From Dactylonectria macrodidyma (lineage: Eukaryota; Ascomycota; Sordariomycetes; Hypocreales; Nectriaceae), in contig JAGMUV010000007.1 of assembly GCA_020744425.1 (NCBI GenBank), positions 124,001-188,000 on the forward strand: a stretch of DNA of 64,000 nt. The letters are read 5' to 3'. The first letter of the stretch is position 1; every line of letters begins with the position of its first letter. Positions 23,035-34,510 of the stretch are shown in pieces. The position numbers were made by a program, and so were the translations under genes. The notes below the pieces were generated by a model. The model did no database searches and was not told the origin of the DNA. It saw only the letters and a list, made by a program, of their open reading frames with translations.

Positions 23035-25559
23035 TTAGCCATCTGCGTAGGATCGGCTTAACATACTAACCCGATCAGAAGGGATAAACGATTGATCTGA
23101 CAGGCCATAAAAGTCGAGACAATTCTCAATGGCCTCTGTATCGCCTAGGTTTTGTTCATCTGGTAGAACCCCTTGGTTCGGCTGAGAGGAAAAGTTGGAG
23201 TCTCGAGTGATCTTGTCAAGTTCAAATGACATGGGGAGTGGCGGAAAGGCCAAGGTAATGCTCTCTGGCGATTCTATATGAGGCCCTTGAAGATTCAGGT
23301 CTTCAATCAGAGTCCCGGTTGGCAGCAATGGCGGCATTGGAGAAACACCTCCTTGTATTGGTCGGAACCCCATGTTATTGAAGCCCACATTTGTGGTTGA
23401 GGATGTAATGGCATTTTGCGTTTCGGAAAATGCTTCTTCTCGCAGATCCACCGGGTTTGCCCCATGGATATGTGACTGCACGAGGCGAGATCCAAACTTG
23501 GAAGCCAAATTACTAACGGCTGGAGACTGGCTCCCATTCCAGCGGCGAGCTATGTCCTCGAGGCTCATTATGATAGAGTCGAACGCGGAAGGAAGAAGGC
23601 TTTTGTAATATGCCGCGTGGGCAAGAAGCATTCTACCGCAAACGAAGAGACAGAAAGCGAATTGGGGGTTAGTTAGAATCCCCGAGCTCCGAAGAAATTG
23701 TGCAGCTATCGTGGCAACTTCGACAGCCGCGGCCTGGCATGTTTCTGCGCTGGATGCAGATGGCAGCCTCACTGGGACAGATTGCCACTCTGGCGATGGA
23801 TATGCGAGTCCTTGATGTAGTAGGACCACGGCAGTGTTGTGTGTCATGTGAGCCAGAACCAGGTTTGGATCTAGATTGCCATCATCATTGACTACACATG
23901 CTTCTCGCCATTTCTCAGGCAGGAAAAACTTCCACCTAATATTTGGGTCAGCTCAATATCAAAACTAGTATCCATAGGAGAGAGCGAACGTACTGTACCA
24001 GTCGTAGGTCTAGTTGCTTAAATCGCATCAACCACCTCTGAACCTCGTGAACTTGTTTAAAGTCAACCTCGTACTGAAGGAAGAAGGACGTAACAAGGCT
24101 AAGACTTTCGGTTGCCTCGATACAGAACGCAAAACCGCCGAGTGAAGCCTGGCCGTCTTCAGTCCCTCGAACAACTGGTAAACAGTCGCTGTCACGATCA
24201 GCTGATTGATGTGCGAGTCCGAAATATGGAGTAGGAGTCCCAATCGGCTCGCCTGCTTCCCACATTGCGCCTTCGCAGGGCAACCTCCTCTTAACGTCGG
24301 CACTCGTCAATGAAAGGTTCCATCCGGTACTAACACTGCAAAAGCGGTCCATCAAGAACACATTCCAGAAGACGCGACGCCTTTCCTCCACTTCGATCCA
24401 TGTCGACGACGGGGGAAGAAAAGCCATTCTCTTGAAGAGTGCCTTGCACGTTGATGATTGTGATTGATTCTCATCATCTTCAGTGCTCAACCGTAGCTGT
24501 TCAACAGTTCTCGTCATGCTTCCCACGATGGACCAGGCTGAAGGTCCCCGCCCACTACCGATGGTGTCAAAGGCACATATAATCAAGGCCTGTAGATTCT
24601 CGACTGAAAACGACTCCATGCTCTGCAGTATCACGGTTTGCCGGCAACGGGTAGAATACCACGATCGGACGTGGGGAGAGCTTTCGATTTGGGGATCATC
24701 GGAGAATCGAATGCAAAGCGATACGATGGCGTGAAGAATCGTCGAGACCCGCGCTCGCTCTAGAGGATGAGAGAGCCTCGCTCTAAACTTTTGCGCGTGC
24801 AGTATCGGTATCCACGGGTGGACCTGAGTGAAATATGTCTCAACCAGGGAATCGACGACACTGTCTGGGGGGAGATGTTGATCGCCATATTTCGTGGATG
24901 TGGGATCTTGCTGCGGCAAGTTCCCGCTCACAGGCGTTCGGACAGCATCTTTCGACAAGCTGCTCTCCCTTGAGCCCAGCTGAGGGGGGTTCTTAGATGA
25001 CGAGAGCGCTGCGAAATACTCTCTAACGGCTGATGACTGCTGTTGAATGGAAGGCGGTTGGTTCGAACTAGGCGAAGCGTCGGATCCTTGGCCCCCGTGG
25101 TGGCTAATGCTGTTCCAGATCTGCTGCCAGAGCACGCCTTGTCCAACGAACATGTTCTCTAATGCCGCTGGAGTCGATGGGTCAGTTTGTGGTGTTGCGT
25201 AAGCCCGCAATTGGATGCATGAGACTCACCTACTCGCTGGTTCAAGCTCTCGATGGCGCCAGTGCGCATCCCAGGCTTCGACTTTTCCTGGTCATACACA
25301 CAATCGATTCCTGTCATCAAAGGTCACTAATTGTGCCTAGATATTAGAAACGGTCATGCGAACCTAGCTTCAAGCAGCTGGAGCAAGGCTGGTCCCTCGA
25401 GCACTTCGCCTTTCTCCGTCGACAGGAGTGGCATGAGGGTCCCGCAGCTTCTTCCTTCTCTGCAAGCCTGCGCCTTTTCGATCGAGGTTCATCTTGAAGA
25501 CCATTCTCCGCAGCGAGCGGTCCCTCTTCGGTGTCTCCACCATGAGACGGAGTTTCCAT
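23035..25559 (-). CDS. Zn2Cys6 transcription factor, candidate regulator of the uronate-oligosaccharide cluster
   Basis: Fungal-specific transcription factor of roughly 750 residues in about four exons. The zinc cluster begins near residue 43: CHSCRRRKAKCSRDQPCSSC, with the sixth Cys (IDCVYDQ) supplied by exon 2. The linker GAIESLNQRVAALENMF is a short coiled-coil dimerisation element joined by splicing at about 25230-25175. The middle homology region (fungal transcription-factor domain) starts SLVETYFTQVHPWIPILH and includes EVEERRRVFWNVFLMDRF. The last exon starts at about 23930 (WKFFLPEKWREAC) and ends at 23035. It is divergent from the GH28/GH49-like gene, 400 bp apart, with a CGG-N8-CCG site between them. 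That arrangement is typical of pathway-specific regulators; its control of the cluster is my inference. Confidence 0.92.
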
Positions 25560-25766
25560 GACGCAGGGGAAGTTTCAAACACCCAGTATTTAACAGGCAG
25601 ATAAGCTTGGTGCCGTCATGGAGGAAAGATGATGGCAGAAACGCGTTCGCGAAATTGTGGCTTCTGCGGGGCCCCACGGGGGGGAGACGAGACTAGCAGC
25701 GCGGAGTTGAACAAATGAGAAGCGGGGTTGAGACATCCCTGAATGCCTCGGTTACGGAGCAGGTCT

Positions 25767-25780
25767 CGGTCCGAATACCG
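25767..25780. promoter_or_regulatory. Candidate Zn2Cys6 binding site CGG-N8-CCG
   Basis: In the divergent promoter between the regulator and the beta-helix hydrolase, CGG (25767-25769) and CCG (25778-25780) are separated by eight bases and lie within TCGGT-N6-ACCGA. Such inverted CGG pairs are the standard target form of dimeric Zn2Cys6 proteins. I saw no identical copy in the transporter/GH88 promoter. Confidence 0.35.
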
Positions 25781-25956
25781 ACCCTCGTGATGTTCAGACA
25801 AGGGTTTCTGACGGAGATTTTTCCGTGACTTAACCCGACAGCATACGCTGATCCCTAGATCCATCATCTTTTGCTCTGAACACAAGTTATCAACCTAGAC
25901 AATAATGTTCAGGTGGATATTATAAGCCATTTCCGCTTCTTCTCGCAAGACAGTCG

Positions 25957-27471
25957 ATGGACATTTCGATTAAACCGCATCTTGATAAATCAGAATACAG
26001 CGTGCACAGCTTCTCACTCAAATCATCCGTTGCAATGTCTACCTACCCTAAGCTCAAGACCTACGCGGTGCCTGAAGGAGTGACACCAAGCACAAGCTTC
26101 ACTGTACAAGCTCGCCCACTTGATGATGGTCAGTCGCATGAATGGGTTTCCGTTTCGCTTTATGCCGTCGATGTCGCCGACGTCAACACCACTCGCAATG
26201 AGTTCAACAAATACCCTATTTCGATTGCATCCTTCGACATCGACGGCCCTATCGAGATCAAAGCCCGTTGGGTAGTGGGGACAGTTGACACCGCCGTGAT
26301 CCGACCGCTGTCATTGGGTATAGAAACTACGATCGAGGACAACACCATCAGCTTCACACTCGATCGACCGCGAGACGTGATGCTTGAAGTCAACGGGGAT
26401 AAATGGCAAGCCCTGCATATCCTCACGAATAAATTGGAAGCCGATCCGCCGACAGCCGACTCGGACAGGGTCTGGTACTTTGGTCCCGGCCTCAACAATG
26501 GATCCGCCTACTCAAAGGTCACCGACGGGAATCTATTTGTGCCCTCCGACACGACTGTCTACCTAGCTGGAGGAGCATTTCTTACCGCTAAGCTAAATTT
26601 CATCAACGTCTCCAATTCTGGAGTTCGCGGCCATGGGTTCATCTACAAGGGTCCCAACGGCGGCGCTATTCTAATCGAGAGATCAAGCAACATCATCGTG
26701 GAGAAAGTCACGTCACTTGGGGCTACTGGGTTCAGTCTCACAACAGGCGAAGCAAACCATGTTCATATCGATGGGTACCGCTCATTCTCATCCCACGGAA
26801 ATGGCGACGGCGTCGACTTTTTCTGCTCTACGGACATCCTCGTGGAGAATTGCTTCCTGCGCAACTCGGATGATACGATTGCTATCTATGGTCACCGTTG
26901 GGATTACTGTGGGGATACGCGCAATATCACCATCAAAAATTGTGTCCTGCTTCCTGACATCGCCCACCCAATCAATGTAGGAACTCATGGAAATCCCAAA
27001 AAGCCAGAAACTTTCAGCGACATCCACATTAGCAACATCGACATCCTAGACCACCACGAGACTCAGATGTGGTATCAGGGCTGCATAGCCTTAAATGCGG
27101 CCGACGAAAACCTCATCGAGAACGTCAATTTCGATAACATCAGGATCGAAAAGATTTCAAAGGGCCAGTTGGTCAATATTCGGGTGATGAAGAACGAAAT
27201 GTGGACGACGGCCCCAGGTCGTGGAGTGCGGAACGTGACGTTCAAGAACATTAGCCTCGATACCGCAAACTCCAAGATTGTGAATCCATCGCAAATCTTG
27301 GGATTCGACGGCACCAGGGCGATTGAGAACATCACGTTTGAGAATTTGAAGATTGGCGGGCAGTTGATCCATGATGACATGGAAAAGCCGAGATGGTTCA
27401 TGGTGTCTGATTTTGTTCCCATGTTTATCAACGAACACGTATCTAACGTGAAGTTCACCTTGACGCCATAG
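25957..27471 (+). CDS. GH28/GH49-like right-handed beta-helix glycosidase, no signal peptide
   Basis: This intronless gene encodes 504 residues. An N-terminal beta-rich domain (residues about 30-160) precedes a parallel beta-helix with many N-I-x-I/V-x-N-V type rungs. The layout FGPGLNNG, DTTVYLAGGAFLTAKL and GVRGHGFIY resembles clan GH-N enzymes (GH28 polygalacturonases, GH49 dextranase/isopullulanase). Candidate acid residues lie in GDGVDF (about 284-289) and NSDDTIAI (about 302-309), with GTHGN near 342 where GH28 has GHG. It starts MDISIKPHLDKSEY; a second AUG (MSTYPKLK, near 26035) is also possible, and neither gives a signal peptide. The neighbours are a divergent Zn2Cys6 regulator, a symporter and a GH88 hydrolase, which suggests a cytosolic role on imported uronic-acid oligosaccharides. 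Exact family and reaction are uncertain. Confidence 0.8.
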   Translation: MDISIKPHLDKSEYSVHSFSLKSSVAMSTYPKLKTYAVPEGVTPSTSFTVQARPLDDGQSHEWVSVSLYAVDVADVNTTRNEFNKYPISIASFDIDGPIEIKARWVVGTVDTAVIRPLSLGIETTIEDNTISFTLDRPRDVMLEVNGDKWQALHILTNKLEADPPTADSDRVWYFGPGLNNGSAYSKVTDGNLFVPSDTTVYLAGGAFLTAKLNFINVSNSGVRGHGFIYKGPNGGAILIERSSNIIVEKVTSLGATGFSLTTGEANHVHIDGYRSFSSHGNGDGVDFFCSTDILVENCFLRNSDDTIAIYGHRWDYCGDTRNITIKNCVLLPDIAHPINVGTHGNPKKPETFSDIHISNIDILDHHETQMWYQGCIALNAADENLIENVNFDNIRIEKISKGQLVNIRVMKNEMWTTAPGRGVRNVTFKNISLDTANSKIVNPSQILGFDGTRAIENITFENLKIGGQLIHDDMEKPRWFMVSDFVPMFINEHVSNVKFTLTP

Positions 27472-28288
27472 AATGCCAATGGCCAAGGTATAAAAGTTCA
27501 GGAGGATTTTTGAAATGAAGAATGACATTTTAACACCATATACAAAAGGAGCCTCGACTGTAAAATCTTCTCTAGGTAAGTGATAACTGCGGATGATAGA
27601 GTGCTACTCTACAAAGTTATAAGGGACGAGGTTCGGGTTTTCATCTCAACTACAATGCATATTCTTCATACTCTACTTGGCGTTTAAATCTACTGTGACT
27701 TACCATTTCTGAATCAGTAGCAATTAGAAATCAAGACTTGACCTTCACGCTCCCTCAATTTTAAGCAGATAATCAGGCTGGCCCTTAGAACTATGATTCA
27801 AACGTCACAATACTCTACTCGTCGGCTTTAGGGTTCATAGTTTTACAACTGATTGACGATCCTCGGAATTCTGCGGCATCATATTGGAAGTAACAAGATG
27901 TGACTGGAGCATCAGAGAAAAGTAATAACTTGAAAGTTCAGAGTGTATTTCGCTCGTAATTGGGTGAGATGATAGAATTAAAAAGCCACTGGGACTGCAA
28001 GACGGAACCCCAACACTACCAAGTACTATACTTTGAGCCCGAGTAACAGACCTGGCGGTGCCTTTCGAATTCGGGACACGATGGGCAGTCCATCTTGCCT
28101 CTGCAGCGACCTCCAAGTGCCTCCTGTAAATGTTTTGACCACAGAAACGAATAGCCATCGCCTCTTCATTCATGGTAGCTCTAGCCAACCGACCAACCAA
28201 ACACTCTCACTGTGAGAATGACCTTGATGATTGTCCTTCTCCGCATGGATAATGGGGCCAGAATCGAACCCATTAACTCCATGAGGAT
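27472..28288. other. Convergent 3' flanks, no gene recognised
   Basis: About 0.8 kb between the beta-helix hydrolase and the transporter. The 121-codon frame at 27835-28200 has no recognisable feature. Confidence 0.5.
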
Positions 28289-30094
28289 CTAATAAACATA
28301 TCGGAAGTTAGGGTTCTCATTGTCAGTAAGATCCTGGAAGGCAAGGTCGTGAGTGATCTCAGAGACCTCCGCGGCCTTGCGGCGGTTCTTGGCCATAAGC
28401 ACGAAGCGAGTCAAAATGACCAAGCCAAAGTAGACGCCATAGACGCCAATGTGAACGAGGAAACCAGGAAGATATCGAGGAGCATCCTTCTCTTGGAAGA
28501 TCTGGGGGGCAATCAGGTTACCAACAGACCATCCAACGAAAACCATGGTCATGGTGATTCCCTTCTTGGTCTGACCAGCAATGTTCCGTGTGATGAGCGA
28601 GATGATCATGTTTCCTTGGGCACAGAAGAATTGAGTGCAGTAGAAGGCAATGAGCATGCCGCCAGCGTTGGATGAGTTAGGAGTGACAACAAGGATGACG
28701 ACGGTACCAGCGACTGCGGGGAGGGTCCACAGCTAGGCTGGGTTAGCAATTGCGAGTACCTGGCTGGGAGGGAGGTTCGAGACGTACCAACATCATCAAG
28801 CAGGTTTGACCAGATCTTTGACATGCCTGAGCGGAGCCGATCATGGTAATGATCAACCAGGCACCTTGGGCCATGTTCAGAAGCTGAGTCTGTAGCAGTG
28901 TGAAGCCAAACTCCTGGATAATCAGGTTGGAGAAAACTCCCAGGCCACCAATGACAAGGTTTGCAACAGTGATGAGCAGAACACAGCACCAGACGAAGGG
29001 GTCTGTCAAAGCCTCGACAATCTGGTACTTCTTGTACTCCTTGTTTTTGATGCCGGTTTCGTTGGCACGGACTCTCTCAATCATGAGTCGCTTATCCTCC
29101 TCACTGAAGCACTTGGCCGTCATTGGGCTGTCGGGAAGCCAAAGGCCGATGCAGACAGACCAAACACAGGTCAAGAGACCAAGTACCAAGAACAAGAGTT
29201 GCCAGTTCTTGATGGGACCGTCGGTGAAATGCGAGACTCCAAATGCCAGTAGACCTCCAACCTGGATGTCATGTTAGCGACCGTCGCCCGGATATAGTTG
29301 CTTTTCTTACCATCAACTGGACACCGGACATGCAATACCACAAAGAGTTAAGAAGGGACTGCTCCTCTCGGGTATACCACATACTCGTCCTAGACACAAT
29401 AAGTCAAAGTGATGAAGAACAGAGGGTGTAAGACTCACAAAAGCATCATCGCCGGCTGCACACAACTCTCAAAGAAACCCAGAAGGAATCGGACAGTCAT
29501 GAGAGAGGCAAAGTTGGTGGAAGCAGCAGAACACGAAACGACGGCACCCCAGATGAAGACGTTGACAGACAGCAGTTTGGCCAAGGGAAGCTTCTGCAAG
29601 AGAAAGTTTTGGGGGTACTCTCCAGCGAGGATACCAATGTAGAGGATTGTACCGAGCCATTGATACTGGTAGATGGTTAGTCATTGATGTTGGGCGCTAG
29701 CAAGTGGAGGCTGCAAGTATGGGTGGGATGTATCGTGATGAAACATGCATGTATCCCAATTCTGACAAAGGTAGGGCTACACGTGACAAGGTTGGATAAA
29801 TATGTCCAATGCATTACTTACCTGTTGTCCAACAAGGTTCGCATCTTGCTTGATTCCCATGATGGAGGCAAAGTTGAGAGTTCCCTTGTCTAGTGACTGG
29901 CAAAAGTAGGTAACCAGCTGGATGACGAGAATTCGGCGGTTGATCTTCCAAAACAAGCGCTTGTTGGTTGCGGCATCGATCTCAATGGCTGGGCCTGCAA
30001 CATAGGCGTCAATCTCATTGAGCGGCTTGTCCGAGTCATGGGCCTCCTTGTGGCAGGCCACAGTCGATGCGTCGCATTCTTTGGGAGAAGACAT
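28289..30094 (-). CDS. MFS transporter, anion:cation symporter (Dal5-like) family
   Basis: Twelve-TM importer of the ACS/allantoate permease type, a family that takes up organic anions and, in some members, sugar acids. The start at 30094 gives MSSPKECDAST, a 60-residue cytosolic N-terminus, then KINRRILVIQLVTYFCQSLD, the family's typical first helix with the conserved D-K. GTLNFASIMGIKQD continues it. Exon 2 supplies YQWLGTILYIGILAGEYPQN and exon 3 LTSMWYTREEQ; MWYTREEQ is the ACS loop motif. Later helices include FVGWSVGNLIAPQIF. About four short introns occur (near 29820, 29680, 29430 and 28790). It shares a 550-bp divergent promoter with the GH88 gene, so I infer it imports that enzyme's substrate. 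Confidence 0.9.
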
Positions 30095-30645
30095 GTTGCT
30101 GACTGTCAAAATTGAATGATGGATGAGAGATGTTTGGATGTCTGGCTGCAGATCCATCCATTAGCTCGTGCCATGGGGTTGATAGTTATGGTTTGCGAGC
30201 TGGTGCTAAGAGTCTCGTTTACCCCAGTATCCTCCACCCCCGCAAACCGGCCATGCTCCGATACTTGCTCCGAAGCCATCACGCGAGTATTTCCGGGGAG
30301 AAATGCTCCTCCATGTTCCCGCTAACACCAACTTGGTATCGTCTGGTGACTGGGTTCGGACATGTCACTTGTCCTGGCTTCGGGCCAAGTCTCGGGATTA
30401 TTTCCTACAAATCTCGGCTCGTCTTTGATCGACATCGCTGCCCTTCCAGTCGATGGGCCGCTGGAAGCTGAAATACCACGTCTCCGCTCCCCCGTGGGAA
30501 AATAGACACCGCTCCAATTACCACTACTTACGTGGATAGCTAATAACGGCAGCCTTTTCAAATTACCCATTTCTGTTTGGTGGCGCTTGACTTTATAGCG
30601 TCAACGACATTCACCCTGGAAGTTCTACGACGTTTTCGGCGCAAG
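30095..30645. promoter_or_regulatory. Divergent promoter between transporter and GH88 hydrolase
   Basis: A 551-bp shared upstream region. It contains two GCTCCGA copies (near 30255 and 30268) and a CGG-N7-CCG pair near 30246, one base shorter than the site at 25767. Binding is not shown. Confidence 0.35.
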
Positions 30646-32435
30646 ATGGTGATGAACGACACTGGTGGCTTGCGGCATGCCGTTCCCAAGGATGTACCAC
30701 CATATGTGAATGGCTGCAAAGACAGTGCACCCAGTTCAACAGTCGAAGAAATCACCAACGAGGTTTGTCTCTATATCTACCATGCTCTTGGAATTTTAAT
30801 CTCACCAACTCGCTCGCCAATAGGAGGCCAGGCAAACCGCGCCACAAATCGATGATGCAACCTCAGTTGTCCCCCACATCCAAACCAATGGTGTCACCTC
30901 ATCCAAGAAGCCATTGTGGGACTTGTTGTACTCAGCCGACGTATATGCAAAGATATGGAACGTGGCATCGCAAGCATTCGACATGGTAAGCAGCCCTATC
31001 ATCATGTGAGACTTTGAGTTGATCATTGGTCGCTTCTAGTCTCGTCCGCCCGTCCTCTATCCTGAGTACACAAAGCCAAACGGAACCAAATATGTCTATA
31101 GAGAAGGCGACTTCTGGACTTCGGGCTTCTTTCCGGGCTGCTTGTACCTACTTCTGGAGAGAGAGCGCAAGTTCAAGAGCAAACTGCAGTCACCCCTCGA
31201 CGAAACTGTCGACACTCCTCACCAGATGCATCTCGAGTACGTTGTCTTACTGGCTGTGCGAAATGATGGATTTCTGTCATGCAAACATTGACACAAGTCC
31301 ACCTCATGCAAATACACTAACATGCTGTACTAGGTTTGCGTGCAAATGGTGGACAGCCAATCTCCATCAGAATTCTTCGCTTTCCACAACTCATGATCTC
31401 GGTTTTATGATTTTCCCTTGGGCTCAGCTGGCTTGGGAACTCGACCATGATGCGCTTGCGCTAGACACTATAGTCCGGGCTTCACGAACATTGGCCTCTC
31501 GCTACGTACCCCAGGTCGGAGCTATTCGATCATGGGATACTTGCATCACAAAGCGATACGCCTTCACAGATCCCAAGGCGGACTTCCTCTTCATCATCGT
31601 GAGTACAGCTTACACAAATGGCTTGGTTGACTTGTTACTCATCATACAATAGGACAATATGATGAACTTGAACATGCTCTTCTGGACGGCTTCGCAACTG
31701 AACGACAAAGAGTTGTATCAGATTGCGTTGAATCACGCACGGAAATCGCAGGAGTACCACGTCCGAGCCGACTTTTCGACCACGCATCTTATTGTCCTAG
31801 ACCCGGACACTGGCGCATTCAAGTCACGCCTGACAAACCAGGGCTTTTCGGACGAGTCGTCATGGGCTCGTGGCCAAGCATGGGCTATTGCCGGATTTGC
31901 ACAAACATTCCGGTGGACACAGGACGAGTCATTTTTGAAGACAGCACAGTCCTGTGCCGACTACTTCCTCAAACTACTCCCCGCCGAGGGAATTCCTCCA
32001 TGGGACTTTTGCGCTCCAAAAGACACTCAGCAGCCACCTGACACAAGCGCAGCCGTCATTGCCGTGTATGGGCTGCTACTCCTCCACGAAGCACGCCTTG
32101 AACGGGGTGAGAAGTCTGTTTACTTTGATCGAGCCATCGACATTTTGAAAGCCGTGTGCTCTAAATACTTGAACACGCCTCACAAGTTTGTCACATCGAA
32201 ATGCGTCATAGATACCGTCGAGACTGTTTTGCACGAAAACCCGGTCAGGTTTAGCATGAAGCCAGCCGATCTGCCGGAGACAATTCTTGGAGGGGCAACA
32301 ATTAACAACTACGAGTTTGCTCCTCGACGTTGGGCAAACCATGGACTGGTTTATGCGGACTACTACTTCTTACTCGCAGGAAACAAACTGCTAGAGATGC
32401 GTGGAGTAGAGTCGATAAAGGATTTGTTCATCTGA
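30646..32435 (+). CDS. GH88 unsaturated glucuronyl hydrolase
   Basis: The enzyme hydrates the C4=C5 bond of 4,5-unsaturated glucuronyl (or galacturonyl) groups left by polysaccharide lyases and so releases the terminal sugar. Exons 30646-30762, 30824-30985, 31040-31236, 31334-31598 and 31653-32435 give 507 residues in frame. The (alpha/alpha)6-barrel blocks are clear: YREGDFWTSGFFPGCLYLL, THDLGFMIFPW with the conserved Asp, DNMMNLNMLFW with the second Asp (split by intron 4), GFSDESSWARGQAW, and PPWDFCAP with DTSAAVIAVYGLLLL. There is no signal peptide, in line with intracellular GH88 enzymes. It is divergent from the ACS transporter. A bypassing AUG at 30652 is possible. Confidence 0.93.
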
Positions 32436-32772
32436 TACACACAGACCAATGACTTCGAACTTTCCAGTGGGCCGAAGCATGGGTTATTAGATTACAAGGT
32501 TTCTCAGTCACCGCATACTATAGATACTCTGGTTGAATAACAAATTTGATAGATGGATGTTCTTTGCCACGCATCCTGAGATAAATCCATCGTTTGAAGA
32601 TGTACCAAAAAATTCACACAGTTGAGTCAAAGCCTCCAACTTTGGTAGAAGAAAGGAAACGAAATGATAATGTGATAAATCGTAAATATCACACTTTCGA
32701 ATGAATGTCAAGGAATGTACAATTGGAACAAGCCCACATTTCATCTACAGTGCTTGAGGTAAACTCGACACT

Positions 32773-34510
32773 TCAACGGATGTCCTTCTTTTCTTCAATG
32801 CTGGAAGCCTTCCCCTCTTCGGACTTATTAACGCCGCTAACTTGCTCCTTCGCACCGGGCTTGAGATTGCGCCATTCCACGAACACGCTGCCAATGGTGG
32901 TAATTGTGGACGCGGCAATCACAAGAAACGTGACGTACCTGATGGCCTCGTTGTAGTCGGCAAGCAACAGATGGAGGTCGTCACTAGAAACCAGGCGTCT
33001 AAGTTCGGTGGCACCGCCACTCGTGACAGTTTCATGATCGATCCCTGGCAGGTTGGTGAGCTTCTTCACAAGGGTATTGAGAAATATGTTCTCGGCAACA
33101 GGCAGGAAAATTGCCGAAGCCAAGAAGCGCACAAAAGTGACGAGGGCAGTGCCGGTCGCAATGTCAGTTGCATCGAGGATGGTTTGCACGACAGTCATGG
33201 GCTGTTGCACGCCGAAGCCAAGACCGATACCCATGATTAACTGGTAGCCGATCCATTTGCCAGCCCCAGTGGTGGGTGTAAACGTCGAGATGAGGCCAGC
33301 TCCAACGGACATGAAGACGGAGCTAAGGAGAAAAAACGGCGTGTAATACCCGGTCTTAGAAATGATAATTCCAGAAGAGATTGTACCAATAACCATAGAC
33401 AGGACCATGGGTAACAGCATGATGCCCGACTTGATGGCGCTGGCATTCTTGACGGCCTGGAACCAGATGGGAAGGTAGTAAGGCAAAACTATCATTCCCG
33501 CGCCGATGAAGAAGGAATAGAATGTCACCGCAGCTATGCTACGCTGTTTGAACAGCCGCGGAGGAACCATGGCGTTATCCTTTTTCCAGATCTGGATGCC
33601 GATAAATAGAATTACCATGACGATGCAGATGACGATAAGGGCGATAATGCGGCGGTCGCTCCAAAGATACTTAGTACCTCCCCATTGCAAAGCAAGAATA
33701 AGACATATGACACCGGGGAAGAAGCATAGGTTGCCAACCGGGTCGAGTTGCTTCAATTTGCCCATCCAGCCATCAGCGGGCTTAGCGAGCTTCTGGTTCG
33801 GGAGCTTCAGGATGAAAGCTATAACGAGGATCGTAACGGCCCCGACGGGGAGATTGATGTAGAAGCACCATCGCCAGGTGATCTTATCAGTAAAGGCGCC
33901 CCCGAGAAGAGGTCCTATGACGGAGCCAAGGGTCAAGACACCTCCGATACCTCCCTGCCAAGCCAGACGCTCTTGTAGCGGGATGGTGTTGAACATGATG
34001 ATCATGACTCCGGAAAATAGCCATGACGAGCCTAGACCGGCGATAGCACGGCCAATGATGAAGGCCATAGAGTTGGGAGCAGCGCCGCAGATGACAGAGC
34101 CGACCTCGAAGATTATAATGCCGACAAGGAAGACGGGTTTAGCAGGGTAGAACTTGTATATCTTGCCCATGAGCAGTTGAAATGTGCAAGTCGTCAGGAG
34201 ATAGGCAGAGCCGTACCAGCCAATATCGCCGATCGAGTGGAAATCGTCCGTAATTCGAGGGACGGCTGTCGCGATGATGCTCCCGTCCTAGCTGTGTTAA
34301 CGAGGGCTCCTAGTAGAGAAATTGTGATCTTAAGAGTAGCAACAGGAGGCATACAAGAATGATCAAGAACATGGCCAGATACAGAGAGATCATAATGATG
34401 GCTCGTTTGTAAATATTTGGATATTCTGGTTCGACTTTATCCTTTTCGGTAGTGTCTATTGGGGGAGGGCGGCTCAGAGTCCTTCCTTCGGTGGACGCCT
34501 GCTCAGACAT
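32773..34510 (-). CDS. DHA2-type MFS efflux transporter (14 TM)
   Basis: Two exons (34510-34355 and 34287-32773) give 556 residues. The start at 34510 gives MSEQASTEGRTLSRPPP and a hydrophilic N-terminus before the first helix. The intron joins MFLIIL to DGSIIATAVPRITDDF, the usual DHA2 motif. DIGWYGSAYLLTTCTFQLLMG, GRAIAGLGSSWLFSG (motif C region) and WRWCFYINLPVG are family hallmarks. Members export toxins, drugs or secondary metabolites with proton antiport. The C-terminus is acidic and lysine-rich (SSIEEKKDIR). It is convergent with the GH88 gene, so a role in that pathway is not implied; detoxification with the nearby glutathione transferase is equally possible. Confidence 0.93.

Noticed and set aside
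27835..28200. 121-codon minus-strand frame downstream of the beta-helix gene
   Set aside because: No recognisable feature; contains no plausible start context or splice continuation.
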